This document shows, in pieces, positions 28,692 to 38,372 of a stretch of DNA of 52,820 bases. This DNA is from Bacteroidota bacterium (GTDB lineage Bacteria; Bacteroidota; Bacteroidia; Bacteroidales; JAAAOM01): positions 1 through 52,820 of the forward strand of contig JAAAOM010000068.1 in the NCBI GenBank assembly GCA_009908855.1, read 5' to 3'. How positions within the stretch are numbered: position 1 is the stretch's first letter; each line of letters begins with the position of its first letter. Made by a program: the position numbers and the translations under genes. Below the pieces are notes generated by a model. That model had not been told where the DNA came from, searched no databases, and worked only from the letters and a program-made list of their open reading frames with translations.

Positions 28692-29924
28692 ATGGTATTG
28701 AATTACATTTGGATATCTTTTTTTTTGGTAGCCTTTGTTGTGGCGCTGGTAAGAACTATTTTTTTCGGTGATACGGGAGTTTTTGCAGCCATCGTACAAA
28801 GTACGTTCGATATGGCTTCCACCAGTATTGACATCATTATTGTACTGATAGGTGTTATGACACTGTGGTTGGGCATCATGAAAATAGGAGAGAAGGGAGG
28901 TGCTATTCATGTGATCTCCCGGATGTTTTCGCCATTGATCAAAAAGTTATTCCCGGAAGTACCTGATAAACATCCGGCCATGGGTGCCATGATCATGAAT
29001 TTTTCGGCCAATATGCTCGGTCTCGATAATGCGGCTACACCGCTTGGCCTGAAAGCCATGGAAGAGTTGCAGACCATTAATCCAAAAAAAGATACAGCTT
29101 CCAATGCACAAATTATGTTCCTGGTGCTCAATACTTCGGCACTCACCCTGATCCCCGTTTCCATCATGGCGGTTCGTGAAGCAATGGGTGCAGCCAACCC
29201 GGCTGATATTTTTATCCCTATATTGCTTACTACCTTTTGTTCCTCAATGGTGGGACTCATATCGGTTTCAATCAGGCAGCGGATTAATTTATTCAATCAT
29301 GTAGTAGTGCTGTATTTGGGAACCATTACGGCTATCATTGTTGGTATTGTCATGCTTATAGCACATTTGCCCAAATCTGAAATTGAAAAGGTGGTATCAG
29401 TAGGCGGGAATTTCATTCTTCTTGTTATCATCATTGCTTTTATTGCCTTGGGTATGCGCAAAAAGATAAATGTATACGACACGTTTATTGATGGTGCCAA
29501 AGAAGGGTTTCATGTAGCGGTTAAAATTATACCCTATCTTGTGGCTATGCTTGTTGCTATTGGTGTGTTCAGGGCATCCGGGGCATTGGACTATATCATA
29601 TTGGGTATTAAGGCGCCCTTCGAATGGCTTGGATTGAATACCGATTTTGTAGGCGCCCTGCCTACCGGTCTCATGAAACCATTAAGCGGCAGCGGAGCAC
29701 GTGGAATGATGACCGAAGCGATGGATTTTTACGGGCCCGATTCGTTTGTTGGTCGATTGGCATGCACTTTTCAGGGTAGCACAGAAACAACTTTTTATAC
29801 CCTTGCAGTGTACTACGGCGCAGTGAATATTAAAAACTCGCGTTATACATTGCAATACGGTTTATTAGCCGACTTCACCGCAATTATTGCGGGAATTTTT
29901 ATTGCTTACCTTTTTTTCCATTAA
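28692..29924 (+). CDS. SpmA-SpmB-type fused membrane protein (nucleoside recognition/Gate domains)
   Basis: The protein has 410 residues and about ten hydrophobic segments. ATG 28692 is chosen because upstream in-frame starts lie inside rnr. The N-terminal half matches the spore maturation protein A family (LWLGIMKIGEKGG, AMIMNFSANMLGLDNAATPLG). The C-terminal half matches protein B (GAKEGFHVAVKIIPYLVAMLV, LPTGLMKPLSGSGARGMM, STETTFYTLAVYYG). Bacillus has two separate genes, whereas Bacteroidota, which do not form spores, carry this fusion. These are Gate-domain membrane proteins, probably transporters of a small solute; the role here is unknown. It is likely cotranscribed with rnr. Confidence 0.88.
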   Translation: MVLNYIWISFFLVAFVVALVRTIFFGDTGVFAAIVQSTFDMASTSIDIIIVLIGVMTLWLGIMKIGEKGGAIHVISRMFSPLIKKLFPEVPDKHPAMGAMIMNFSANMLGLDNAATPLGLKAMEELQTINPKKDTASNAQIMFLVLNTSALTLIPVSIMAVREAMGAANPADIFIPILLTTFCSSMVGLISVSIRQRINLFNHVVVLYLGTITAIIVGIVMLIAHLPKSEIEKVVSVGGNFILLVIIIAFIALGMRKKINVYDTFIDGAKEGFHVAVKIIPYLVAMLVAIGVFRASGALDYIILGIKAPFEWLGLNTDFVGALPTGLMKPLSGSGARGMMTEAMDFYGPDSFVGRLACTFQGSTETTFYTLAVYYGAVNIKNSRYTLQYGLLADFTAIIAGIFIAYLFFH

Positions 29925-29938
29925 AATCATTGCCTATT

Positions 29939-30034
29939 GAAGCAATCTAATATTTATGTCAACGAAAGGGATTGCGTTGGGAGGTAGACGCCCGAACACA
30001 GATAGAAGTTTTTTCAGTTACCAGGTTCGTTTTT
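29939..30034. repeat. Dispersed intergenic repeat, copy 2
   Basis: Between the SpmA/B-like gene and the VanZ-like gene lies AGCAATCTAATATTTATGTC followed by AACGAAAGGGATTGCG. The 19-mer GAACACAGATAGAAGTTTT at 29994-30012 recurs exactly at 45465-45483, with aligned flanks on both sides (CAGTTACCAGGTTCG here, CAGTAGGCAGGTTAG there). The VanZ-like gene's 3' end (CCTCAAAAGG near 30090) also resembles sequence near 45601 (CCTCAAAGGA). Confidence 0.7.
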
Positions 30035-30074
30035 CAATTGTGGTCGGTTATTTCACTCGTATGAGGTAAAATCG

Positions 30075-30482
30075 TCATCGCGAACGAGCCTCAAAAGGTA
30101 GGAGTATAGCGAATAATCTGGTGCGTGAGATACCCAGCGCCATGAATAAACCGGCCAGGTTGGCAACTACATCCATAGAATCCCAATAACGGTTTGCGAT
30201 AAACAATTCCTGTACAGTTTCAATGGTAAATCCCATAATAAAAGGGAATAGTAACCAAACCAAAATATTTAAGGATTTATTGTTAAGCCGGTTGTATTTA
30301 AGTACAGCCTGTATTAGTAAACATGTTTGAATGAAATAAAAGGCGGCATGCACGACCAGATCGATATGTGGAAAAGTTTTTACGGATTTAAAGGCACTGC
30401 CGGGAAGTGTGAAGAGTATGATCATCATTAAACTCCATAGCATTACTTTCCAAAACAGCAAAATATTCCTGCCACCGGACAT
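30075..30482 (-). CDS. VanZ-family membrane protein
   Basis: This 135-residue protein has about four hydrophobic segments. The family's conserved polar residues are visible: FPHIDLVVHAAFYF, ETVQELF and RYWDSMDVVANLAG. VanZ-like proteins are widespread small membrane proteins; the namesake raises teicoplanin resistance in enterococci, but for most homologues no function is known. Its last codons run into an intergenic repeat, so the C-terminal residues (FEARSR) may derive from it. It is not obviously in an operon with its neighbours. Confidence 0.8.
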   Translation of the reverse strand: MSGGRNILLFWKVMLWSLMMIILFTLPGSAFKSVKTFPHIDLVVHAAFYFIQTCLLIQAVLKYNRLNNKSLNILVWLLFPFIMGFTIETVQELFIANRYWDSMDVVANLAGLFMALGISRTRLFAILLPFEARSR

Positions 30483-30585
30483 ATTACAGTTTTAATATTC
30501 GAGCGGGAAGATAGAAAATATAAATCGAAATGACGGAATTAAAAAAAAATAATGAAATAAAAGAAAATGTAAACAGAAGATATGG

Positions 30586-30966
30586 TTATACGACAGAATG
30601 AATTTCCAATGCTTTCTCCAATGCTTCGGCACTTATTTCGTCCTTTATAATGTAAGAGCGTGCACCGGCTTCAATCATTTGTACTACATATTTCATTTCA
30701 GAGTGAAAAGAAACGGCAACTATTATTAAATTCCGATATAATGAGGAGGCCTCTTTGGTGGCTTCAATCCCGTTTTTCACTGGCATGTTTATATCCATAA
30801 AAACAGTATCGAATACGTTTTTTTCTAAAAGATTGAGAGCTTCTTCCCCGTTCGAGGCTGTTGATATGGTATCGATTTTTCCATTAAAATTGTCGATTAA
30901 CATAAATTTCAGCGCATTTATAAAATGAGGATTATCATCTACTATCAATACTTTTAGTTTTTTCAT
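30586..30966 (-). CDS. Stand-alone response regulator receiver protein
   Basis: The 126-residue protein is a receiver domain only. I chose the ATG at 30966 (MKKLKVLIVDDNP) rather than one 66 bp upstream because receiver domains begin with this strand. The acidic pocket is VDDNP, the phospho-acceptor is D58 in FMDINMPVKNG, the switch residue is the S of VAVSFHSEM, and the conserved lysine is in YIIKDE. No output domain follows, so it probably works by protein contact or phosphotransfer, as CheY-type proteins do. No kinase is adjacent; the two kinases at 18541-22051 are candidates but 9 kb away. Confidence 0.87.
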   Translation of the reverse strand: MKKLKVLIVDDNPHFINALKFMLIDNFNGKIDTISTASNGEEALNLLEKNVFDTVFMDINMPVKNGIEATKEASSLYRNLIIVAVSFHSEMKYVVQMIEAGARSYIIKDEISAEALEKALEIHSVV

Positions 30967-31068
30967 AGTACCACTGATTTTAAGATAAAAATAATCATTC
31001 ACAAAATCAATGTACAGGGTATTATTACTCAATAATTGATAGCTTTTACGTAATTGATACTCGTAGTT

Positions 31069-31090
31069 ATACGCATCAGATTATGCGTAT
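31069..31090. repeat. Inverted repeat upstream of the response regulator gene
   Basis: ATACGCAT (31069-31076) and ATGCGTAT (31083-31090) form a perfect 8-bp inverted repeat around CAGATT. It lies about 100 bp upstream of the response regulator start and beyond the 3' end of fcl. No T-run follows on either strand, so it reads as a protein-binding site rather than a terminator. This is low-level evidence. Confidence 0.3.
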
Positions 31091-31215
31091 TAACCGACAA
31101 AAGAAAATTTAACCCACGCAAATTATCTCTTTTCACCGGTACATTAGAAAAACGGTGGTTGTTTACTTTTCTAATTCAATCTGCAGCTGGTATGAAATTA
31201 TGGAATGCAACCGCA

Positions 31216-32325
31216 TCATCCGTTGTATTGGTGGTATACCATTTCTATTCCCTCTTTGAGCATGATATTGGCTTTCCATCCCAACTCATTTAATTTATTA
31301 ACGTCCATCAGCTTCCGCATGGTTCCATCGGGTTTATCGGTATTCCAATGCAGCTCACCTCCGAAGCCTGTTACCGATTTTACCATTTCAGCCAGTTCCT
31401 GAATGGTTAAATCAGCTCCCATACCAATGTTAATATGGGTATTTCGTACTTCAATATCCCTGTTGGTGGAAACGACTTTTTCCTTTGGCTGGCCAACGAT
31501 ATCGTGAAAATCAATATGCTCCAACAGATAAACACAGGCATCGGCCATATCGTCGGAGTGCAGGAATTCGCGCCTGGGCCTGCCGCTACCCCAAAGCTCC
31601 ACAGTAACCCGGCCATTGTTATAACTTACACCGTATTTGGCAAGTATAGACAAAATTTCGTCCCTGCTGTAATGACCGTTTACGTTTTCAATGGGTAGCC
31701 TGTTCATATCAGCCTGTATGGCATCCCAATCGTTCTTCAGTATGCATTTTCCCAGGTGCATTTTACGTATCAATGCCGGCAATACATGCGATTTTTCCAG
31801 GTCGTAATTGTCATTTGGCCCATACAAATTGGTTGGCATTACCGATATGTAGTTGGTTCCGTATTGCAGGTTATAGCTCTCTGCCATTTTAATGCCCGAT
31901 ATTTTGGCTATGGCATAAGGTTCATTGGTATATTCCAACGTATCGGTAAGCAGATATTCTTCTTTTAACGGTTGCAATGCATTTTTGGGATAAATACAGG
32001 AGCTCCCCAAAAACATGAGTTTTTGCACGTCGTTTAAATAACTATGGTGGATCACATTGTTCTGTATCTGCAAATTTTCATACAAAAACTGAGCACGATA
32101 TATGTTATTGGCCATAATGCCTCCCACTTTTGCCGCAGCCAAAAAAACAAAGTCAGGCTTCTCCTTTTTAAAAAAGGATGAGACTGCATTGGCATCCGTA
32201 AGGTCTAATTCTTTGCTGGTACGATAAACAAGGTTGTTGTACCCTTTTTTTTCAAGGTTTCTTACCAGGGCACTACCTACAAGACCGCGATGTCCGGCAA
32301 TATATATTTTTGCATTTTTTTCCAT
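31216..32325 (-). CDS. fcl: GDP-L-fucose synthase
   Basis: The protein has 369 residues and is the bifunctional 3,5-epimerase/4-reductase of GDP-L-fucose synthesis. The NADP-binding motif is GHRGLVGSALVRNL at the N-terminus, and the SDR catalytic YxxxK is in EPYAIAKISGIKMAESYN. FLGSSCIYPKNA and NLYGPNDNYDLEKSHVLPALI are highly characteristic. It is longer than the ~320-residue enterobacterial enzyme, with an internal insertion around IQADMNRLPIENVNGHYS. It acts after Gmd, the adjacent upstream gene. GDP-fucose feeds surface polysaccharide or glycoprotein synthesis. Confidence 0.95.
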   Translation of the reverse strand: MEKNAKIYIAGHRGLVGSALVRNLEKKGYNNLVYRTSKELDLTDANAVSSFFKKEKPDFVFLAAAKVGGIMANNIYRAQFLYENLQIQNNVIHHSYLNDVQKLMFLGSSCIYPKNALQPLKEEYLLTDTLEYTNEPYAIAKISGIKMAESYNLQYGTNYISVMPTNLYGPNDNYDLEKSHVLPALIRKMHLGKCILKNDWDAIQADMNRLPIENVNGHYSRDEILSILAKYGVSYNNGRVTVELWGSGRPRREFLHSDDMADACVYLLEHIDFHDIVGQPKEKVVSTNRDIEVRNTHINIGMGADLTIQELAEMVKSVTGFGGELHWNTDKPDGTMRKLMDVNKLNELGWKANIMLKEGIEMVYHQYNG

Positions 32326-32347
32326 AATACCGATAGCTGGTAACAGT

Positions 32348-32382
32348 TTGCCGGTATCATCCTACGATACGGTACCCGGCAA
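32348..32382. repeat. Nested inverted repeat between gmd and fcl
   Basis: TTGCCG (32348-32353) pairs with CGGCAA (32377-32382), and GTATC (32354-32358) with GATAC (32366-32370), leaving a one-sided GGTACC bulge. It fills half of the 67-bp gmd-fcl gap. No T-tract follows on the minus strand, so it is more likely an intercistronic RNA hairpin than a terminator. Confidence 0.35.
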
Positions 32383-32392
32383 TAAGTTTATT

Positions 32393-33511
32393 TTATTCGA
32401 AATAATTTAATGTGTCATATCCACCATCCCGCAGATACTGATCCTTTTGCATTAGTTTAACATCACTGTGGATCATGTCTTTTATAAGTCCGTCAAGGTC
32501 GTATTTGGGTTGCCATCCCAATTCGGTATTGGCCTTGGTAGGATCACCAATCAACAAATCTACTTCTGTTGGTCGATAGTAACGCGGATCAATGCTTACT
32601 ATCTCCTGACCAATTTTCACCTTCCATCCTTTGCTCTCATCAAAGGATTTGATGTAACCCTTTTCATTTTCATCGCTACCTTTGAATGCAACTTCAATAC
32701 CCAGCTCAGCAAATGTTTTACGCAGAAATTCCCGAATCTCAGTTGTTACACCGGTAGCCAATACATAGTCATCAGGTTTATCAGCCTGCAGTATTTTATA
32801 CATACCTACCACATAATCTTTGGCATGTCCCCAGTCACGTTTGGATGATAAATTGCCAAGAAAGACTTTTTCCTGTAATCCCAGCGCAATACGTGCCACA
32901 GCACGGGTTATTTTACGGGTTACAAAAGTCTCTCCTCTGATGGGCGATTCGTGATTGAATAAGATACCGTTGCAGGCGAACATATCGTAGGCTTCACGAT
33001 AGTTAACGGTAATCCAGTATCCGTATAATTTTGCAACGGCATACGGACTTCTCGGGTAAAATGGTGTTTTTTCCGATTGTGGAACTTCCTGCACCAGCCC
33101 ATATAGCTCGGATGTAGAAGCCTGGTATATTTTTGTTTTCTTTGTCAATCCTAATAATCGAATGGCCTCCAAAATGCGCAGGGTACCAATACCATCAGCA
33201 TTTGCTGTGTATTCAGGCGTATCAAAACTTACCCGTACATGGCTCATCGCAGCCAGATTGTATATCTCATCCGGCTGTATTTCCTGTATAATTCGAATCA
33301 GATTGGTTGAATCGGTTAAATCGCCATAATGCAGAAACAGATTTGGTTTCGGGGCATGGGGATCCTGGTACAAATGATCGATGCGATCGGTGTTAAACAG
33401 CGAGCTCCTGCGTTTAATACCATGTACCGTATAACCTTTTTTTAACAGGTACTCGGTTAAATAGGCGCCATCCTGGCCTGTTATCCCGGTTATTAATGCT
33501 ACCTTACTCAT
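32393..33511 (-). CDS. gmd: GDP-mannose 4,6-dehydratase
   Basis: The 372-residue enzyme converts GDP-mannose to GDP-4-keto-6-deoxymannose, the substrate of Fcl. The cofactor motif is [16 protein letters not shown], followed by the family signature [18 protein letters not shown]. The catalytic segment includes [14 protein letters not shown] and the YxxxK of [29 protein letters not shown] is diagnostic of GMD. Length and motifs are complete. It is 67 bp upstream of fcl and 15 bp downstream of the wlbA-like gene, all on the minus strand. Confidence 0.96.
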   Translation of the reverse strand: MSKVALITGITGQDGAYLTEYLLKKGYTVHGIKRRSSLFNTDRIDHLYQDPHAPKPNLFLHYGDLTDSTNLIRIIQEIQPDEIYNLAAMSHVRVSFDTPEYTANADGIGTLRILEAIRLLGLTKKTKIYQASTSELYGLVQEVPQSEKTPFYPRSPYAVAKLYGYWITVNYREAYDMFACNGILFNHESPIRGETFVTRKITRAVARIALGLQEKVFLGNLSSKRDWGHAKDYVVGMYKILQADKPDDYVLATGVTTEIREFLRKTFAELGIEVAFKGSDENEKGYIKSFDESKGWKVKIGQEIVSIDPRYYRPTEVDLLIGDPTKANTELGWQPKYDLDGLIKDMIHSDVKLMQKDQYLRDGGYDTLNYFE

Positions 33512-33526
33512 GCGTTATCATTTTAA

Positions 33527-34507
33527 TTATTTAATGAATTCTTTATTTCCTTTTAGCAATGGATGATATTCACCTTTTACCGCCACCGGTTTTGAATTTC
33601 GTATGGTATATACAGCTTCAATGGATTGTCGGGATTCCTGCAATGAAAATCCGTTTCCCTTTAATATCTCTTCGTAACTGCGGGTATGCAAATCGGTAAA
33701 TCCCTGACTGAATTCAATTTCCTCTCCATCCATTTGTATGGATCGATAGGTCCTTTTACCCTGACTCAGGGCATGATCAGGAATATCATTCACATCAATG
33801 CTTAAAAACCAACGAACCCTGGCTTTTTCCAGTTCCAGAAAACCGGATGCCTTATTATCCTCCAACAGATGAACTGTATTTTGTTTGATTTTTCCAAATA
33901 CCCAGGTGAGCATATCAAAAAAATGAACACCAATATTGGTAGCAATACCACCTGATTTATGTACATCCCCTTTCCAGGAGATATAATACCAGTTCCCCCG
34001 ACTTGTTATATAAGTCAAATCTATGTCGTGAATTTTATCGCTGCCGTTATTATCAATTTTTTCTTTTAATTGTATGATGGATGGATGTAACCGCAATTGT
34101 AAAATATTGTACACTTTCTTTTCTGATTCTTCCTCAATTTCGGCCAAGGCATCCACATTCCAGGGGTTTAATACCAGGGGTTTCTCACATATCGCATTGG
34201 CGCCTATCCGAAGTGCAAAACGTATATGAGAATCGTGCAGGTAATTAGGTGAACAAATTGACACATAATCAACAAGTATGTTTTTCCTTCTCAGTTTATC
34301 AATATGACGATCGAATCGCTCAAATTCAACGAAAAAATAACTGTCCGGGAAATAGCTGTCAATAATTCCTACACTGTCAGCCGGATCCAGTGATGCCAAT
34401 AATTGGTTATTGGTTTCTTTAATGGCTTTTAAATGACGTACTGCTATATAACCACCTACTCCGATAAGAGTGAAATTCTTAATGTTATTGATGCTATTAT
34501 TTTCCAT
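33527..34507 (-). CDS. Gfo/Idh/MocA-family dehydrogenase, WlbA/WbpB-like
   Basis: The 326-residue protein has an N-terminal dinucleotide-binding motif (LIGVGGYIAVRHLKAI) and the family's EKP motif in AICEKPLVLNPWNVDAL. The opening, including SVGIIDSYFPDSYFFVEFE, strongly recalls WbpB/WlbA, which oxidises UDP-N-acetylglucosaminuronate at C3 on the way to UDP-ManNAc(3NAc)A. The gene just upstream encodes a UDP-HexNAc 6-dehydrogenase that would make this substrate. The aminotransferase, acetyltransferase and epimerase that finish the pathway are not in this window. Confidence 0.82.
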   Translation of the reverse strand: MENNSINNIKNFTLIGVGGYIAVRHLKAIKETNNQLLASLDPADSVGIIDSYFPDSYFFVEFERFDRHIDKLRRKNILVDYVSICSPNYLHDSHIRFALRIGANAICEKPLVLNPWNVDALAEIEEESEKKVYNILQLRLHPSIIQLKEKIDNNGSDKIHDIDLTYITSRGNWYYISWKGDVHKSGGIATNIGVHFFDMLTWVFGKIKQNTVHLLEDNKASGFLELEKARVRWFLSIDVNDIPDHALSQGKRTYRSIQMDGEEIEFSQGFTDLHTRSYEEILKGNGFSLQESRQSIEAVYTIRNSKPVAVKGEYHPLLKGNKEFIK

Positions 34508-34618
34508 AGATTCGGAATCAAAAGTATTAAATATATTATTGTATTTTTTTTATTCGGGGTCATTTTTGACAAGGCGTATCACTTACCTGATAAAGTGGGG
34601 AATGGCATCCGGTAAATG

Positions 34619-35911
34619 TTACAGACTCATATAATTCAGATTTTGTGCAATTTCTTTAAAGGACCCTTTAACATCGTACACAATACCATCTTTTGCCAGT
34701 AATGACTGAATGTCCGTTGTTGTATATTGCAGGTATGGTTCGTGGGCAACCGCTAAGATTAGTGCGTCATAAATACCATTGGGTGCTGTTATCGGGTATC
34801 CATATTCTTTTTTAACTTCTTCACTATCAGCATAAGGGTCGGTCACATCCACATGCATACCATAAGATTTTAACTCATTGACTACATCCGTTACTTTTGA
34901 ATTTCGTATATCGCTGACATTTTCCTTAAAAGTAGCACCCAATATTAGTATTCTGGATTGCAGGATATTTTTACCCTGCATGATGATTTTCTTCACAAGT
35001 TCAGTAGCAATGAATTTACCCATGTGGTCATTAACCGATCTTCCGGAGGTGATAATTCGCGCGCTATGTCCCAGCATGTTAGCCTTATAGGTTAAATAAT
35101 ACGGATCAACACCGATACAATGCCCGCCGACAAGACCAGGAAAGAAAGGCAGAAAATTCCATTTGGTGCCGGCAGCTTCAAGCACTTCATACGTATTGAT
35201 ATCCATTTTATTGAATATCATGGATAATTCATTCATGAGCGCGATATTCACATCACGCTGGGTATTTTCAATTATTTTTGCCGCTTCCGCTACTTTAATG
35301 GATGTTGCTTTATGCACACCAACCTTTACAACAAGTTCGTAAACCTGCGCAATTTCATGCAACGATTCATCATCGCAACCTGAAACCACTTTGATAATGG
35401 TAGAAATAGTATGCTTTTTATCACCCGGATTGATACGTTCGGGTGAATAACCCACTTTAAAATCAACACCCATTTGTAAACCGGATAATTCTTCCAGAAT
35501 GGGCACACAATCTTCTTCAGTGGCACCGGGATAAACAGTGGATTCATAAACCACGTAATCACCTTTTTTAAGTACTTTACCCAGTGTTTCGGTAGCTGAC
35601 AGTAAAGGGTTCAGATCAGGCATATTGTGCTTATCAATGGGTGTTGGCACGGCAATGATGTGAAAATTGGCTTTGGCCAATTCGGTCGGATCAGCGGTAA
35701 AATGAATAGCTGTACCTTCAAAATCATCCTTTTCCAATTCTTTACTGGGATCAACATGATTGCGCATCATTTCAATCCGTTTCTCATTGATATCGAATCC
35801 GATTACGTTTATTTTTTTGGCAAATTCTAAGGCAATGGGCAAACCCACGTAACCCAGACCAATTACTGATAATTTAATTTCTTTATTCAGCAGTTGGGAA
35901 TATACACTCAT
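34619..35911 (-). CDS. UDP-N-acetyl-hexosamine 6-dehydrogenase (WbpA/TviB family)
   Basis: This 430-residue nucleotide-sugar dehydrogenase oxidises C6 of a UDP-sugar to the uronic acid with 2 NAD+. The N-terminal Rossmann motif is VIGLGYVGLPIALEF, with AVPTPID and YESTVYPGATEE typical of the UDP-GlcNAc/GalNAc group rather than UDP-glucose dehydrogenases. The thiol nucleophile is C265 in GLVGGHCIGVDPYYL. ILGATFKENVSDIRNSK marks the C-terminal domain. With the WlbA-like gene next to it, UDP-GlcNAc is the likelier substrate, but UDP-GalNAc (TviB/WbpO activity) cannot be excluded. Confidence 0.88.
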   Translation of the reverse strand: MSVYSQLLNKEIKLSVIGLGYVGLPIALEFAKKINVIGFDINEKRIEMMRNHVDPSKELEKDDFEGTAIHFTADPTELAKANFHIIAVPTPIDKHNMPDLNPLLSATETLGKVLKKGDYVVYESTVYPGATEEDCVPILEELSGLQMGVDFKVGYSPERINPGDKKHTISTIIKVVSGCDDESLHEIAQVYELVVKVGVHKATSIKVAEAAKIIENTQRDVNIALMNELSMIFNKMDINTYEVLEAAGTKWNFLPFFPGLVGGHCIGVDPYYLTYKANMLGHSARIITSGRSVNDHMGKFIATELVKKIIMQGKNILQSRILILGATFKENVSDIRNSKVTDVVNELKSYGMHVDVTDPYADSEEVKKEYGYPITAPNGIYDALILAVAHEPYLQYTTTDIQSLLAKDGIVYDVKGSFKEIAQNLNYMSL

Positions 35912-35966
35912 TTTGTACAGATTATAATTGATTATGTAATTAAATACACCTTATCCGGCAGGAAAA

Positions 35967-37217
35967 TTAAATGTTGAATGCTTTTTTTATCTGATTTACA
36001 TAATCCAGCTTTTCCCAGGTAAAGAACTCAACTGTTTTTTCTTCTTCTTTACCGTTGCGTATCATTTTAACTGTTTTGGATTCGGGGTTTCTTCCAAAAT
36101 GACCGTATGCCGCTGTGGGTGTAAAAACAGGATTGGTAAGTCCAAACCTTTTTATGATGGCATCTGGACGCATATCAAAAATGTTTTTAATTTTTTCGGC
36201 AATGGCACCATCGCTTTCGTTCACATGGGCCGAACGGAATGTATTCACATACAAGCCAACCGGTTGTGCCACACCAATGGCATAAGCTACCTGTACCAAT
36301 ACCTCATCGGCTAATCCGGCAGCTACCATGTTTTTGGCAATATGACGGGCTGCATAGGCAGCAGAGCGGTCAACCTTAGAGGGATCCTTGCCTGAAAATG
36401 CACCACCGCCATGGGCCCCCTTGCCGCCATAAGTATCAACAATAATTTTTCGCCCGGTTAAGCCTGTGTCGCCATGTGGGCCACCAATTACGAATTTACC
36501 GGTGGGATTAACATGCAGGATGTAATCTTCATCAAATAGTTCCTGAACGCGTGGTGATAATTTAGCCTTTACACGGGGTATCAGAATGCTGCGGATATCT
36601 TCCTTAATGCGTACCAACATTATGTCTTCATCATCAAAATCATCATGTTGGGTTGATACCACTATAGTGTGCACTCGTTTGGGTTTGTTGTCGTCTTCAT
36701 ATTCAATGGTTACCTGCGATTTTGAATCGGGTCGCAGGTATAACATTTCCTTGCGCTCTTTTCGAATGGCTGCCAATTCTTTCAATAACTGGTGCGATAA
36801 TTCCAATGCCAGGGGCATGTGATTATCGGTTTCGTTGGTTGCATAGCCAAACATCATACCCTGATCGCCAGCTCCCTGCTCCTCTTCCAGGGCTCTTTCA
36901 ACACCCTGATTAATATCCGGTGATTGCTCATGTATGGTTGACATAACACCACAAGAGTTGGCTTCAAACATATAGGCTGATTTGGTATAGCCTATGTCTT
37001 TTATCACCTCGCGTGCTACCTTCTGGGCATCTATGTAGGCGTTTGTTTTCACTTCGCCGCTTAGTACAACCAACCCGGTGGTAACCAACGTTTCACAGGC
37101 CACTTTTGAGTTTGGGTCCTGTCGTAAAAATTCATCGAGCAAAGCATCTGAAATCTGGTCGGCCACTTTATCGGGATGTCCTTCCGATACCGACTCTGAA
37201 GTAAATAAATAAGCCAT
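35967..37217 (-). CDS. metK: S-adenosylmethionine synthetase
   Basis: The 416-residue enzyme makes SAM from methionine and ATP. The start [20 protein letters not shown] contains the catalytic histidine and Mg2+/K+ ligands. [12 protein letters not shown] binds adenine and the P-loop-like [19 protein letters not shown] binds phosphate. All signatures are intact. It is somewhat longer than the E. coli enzyme (384 residues) because of a charged insertion around [10 protein letters not shown], as in other Bacteroidota. It is probably monocistronic. Confidence 0.97.
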   Translation of the reverse strand: MAYLFTSESVSEGHPDKVADQISDALLDEFLRQDPNSKVACETLVTTGLVVLSGEVKTNAYIDAQKVAREVIKDIGYTKSAYMFEANSCGVMSTIHEQSPDINQGVERALEEEQGAGDQGMMFGYATNETDNHMPLALELSHQLLKELAAIRKERKEMLYLRPDSKSQVTIEYEDDNKPKRVHTIVVSTQHDDFDDEDIMLVRIKEDIRSILIPRVKAKLSPRVQELFDEDYILHVNPTGKFVIGGPHGDTGLTGRKIIVDTYGGKGAHGGGAFSGKDPSKVDRSAAYAARHIAKNMVAAGLADEVLVQVAYAIGVAQPVGLYVNTFRSAHVNESDGAIAEKIKNIFDMRPDAIIKRFGLTNPVFTPTAAYGHFGRNPESKTVKMIRNGKEEEKTVEFFTWEKLDYVNQIKKAFNI

Positions 37218-37309
37218 ATTTTTTAGGATTCGTCAATAACAACACCAAATGTAAAAATAAATCGGTAATTTCCATCCGAAAACCTCTACCCAATTTGATA
37301 AATCATTTT

Positions 37310-38224
37310 TTACGGTGTGTTAGTTAATCGCTGAAATACTTCCTCCAGTTTTTTGTTTTCTTTTTGCAGGCTAAGCACCGAATTGTTGCTCTCAACAGCC
37401 AGATTAAATATCAGAGGACGAATATCATCAGGCCCTTCCGCCTCTATAAGCCACTCCTTCTCCGACAGTTTTTTAATATCACGAACCGTGCTTATCATAC
37501 GCAGGGATTCTTCATTAACGGCATGCATAAATTCCACCCGAATGGTTTGAATCGCATCCGTAATTAATTCTCCTATTTCCGAAGTTTTCTTATCGGCTCT
37601 GATTTCTCCGTTGTTAATCAGTATTACACGTTCACAAATCGCTTCCACTTCCTGCATTATGTGTGTTGATAGCAACACTGTTTTGTTTTTCCCGATCTCC
37701 GATATCAAATTTCTGATTTCCAGCAATTGATTGGGGTCCAATCCGGAAGTAGGTTCGTCCAGAATCAGTACATCCGGATCTGAAATAAGTGCCTGTGCCA
37801 GTCCGACCCTTTGTTTATATCCTTTCGACAGGGCTTCAATTTTTTTATGACTCTCGGGTTGCAAGCCAGTCTTTTTTATAATATTATTTACAACTTCCTT
37901 TTTGTGTCTTATCTGATGCACACCAGCCATGAACAACAAATATTCCCTTACATACATTTCAGGATATAACGGATTGTTCTCAGGCAAATAGCCCAGCTTT
38001 TTTTTGATCAACAACGGATTCTCAAAAACTTCCACACCATCTACCTTCACCGAGCCTGAATCGGCATGCAGTAATCCGCATATTATTTTCATCATGGTTG
38101 ATTTACCGGCACCGTTTGGTCCTATAAAGCCAACAATCTCATTATTATTGATTTGGAATGAAACATTATGCAATGCTTTTTGTTCCCCATATAATTTGGT
38201 AATCCGGTCGATTTGAATTGACAT
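37310..38224 (-). CDS. gldA: ABC transporter ATP-binding protein, GldA-like
   Basis: The protein has 304 residues. It carries Walker A (GPNGAGKST), the Q-loop region (GYLPENNPLYPEMYV), an ABC signature in the LSKGYKQRVG form, Walker B (VLILDEPTSGLDPNQ) and the H-loop (LLSTHIMQEVEA). The PENNPLYPEMYVREYL segment and ~300-residue length match GldA, the ATPase of the Gld gliding-motility ABC system; related ATPases of unknown substrate are similar. The permease partners GldF and GldG are not in this window, so the symbol is provisional. Confidence 0.8.
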   Translation of the reverse strand: MSIQIDRITKLYGEQKALHNVSFQINNNEIVGFIGPNGAGKSTMMKIICGLLHADSGSVKVDGVEVFENPLLIKKKLGYLPENNPLYPEMYVREYLLFMAGVHQIRHKKEVVNNIIKKTGLQPESHKKIEALSKGYKQRVGLAQALISDPDVLILDEPTSGLDPNQLLEIRNLISEIGKNKTVLLSTHIMQEVEAICERVILINNGEIRADKKTSEIGELITDAIQTIRVEFMHAVNEESLRMISTVRDIKKLSEKEWLIEAEGPDDIRPLIFNLAVESNNSVLSLQKENKKLEEVFQRLTNTP

Positions 38225-38334
38225 AAGCTGCTGTTTTCTTTATCAAATATAACAATTAACACATTTTTAGCATGGTTATTGTTGATTTATAAGTAATAAA
38301 AGATATTAAATTTCTGTTTTTTAACAGGGATATA

Positions 38335-38342
38335 TATATTTG
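38335..38342 (+). promoter_or_regulatory. Bacteroidota -7 promoter element for the TPR gene
   Basis: TATATTTG is a perfect match to TAnnTTTG and lies 31 bp before the start codon of the secreted TPR gene. The -33 region (around 38311-38316, TTTCTG) is only a weak match. Confidence 0.5.
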
Positions 38343-38372
38343 CACGGATGGTATAATTAAATATTTCAAGAT

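Noticed and set aside
29955..30030. tRNA-like stretch (GGTTCG near a gene gap)
   Set aside because: No acceptor stem or anticodon arm can be formed, and the sequence belongs to the dispersed repeat.
37310..38224. Reading the ABC ATPase as an antibiotic-export ATPase
   Set aside because: No permease or regulator is adjacent, and the PENNPLYPEMYV segment and length fit GldA-type proteins better. The assignment remains provisional.
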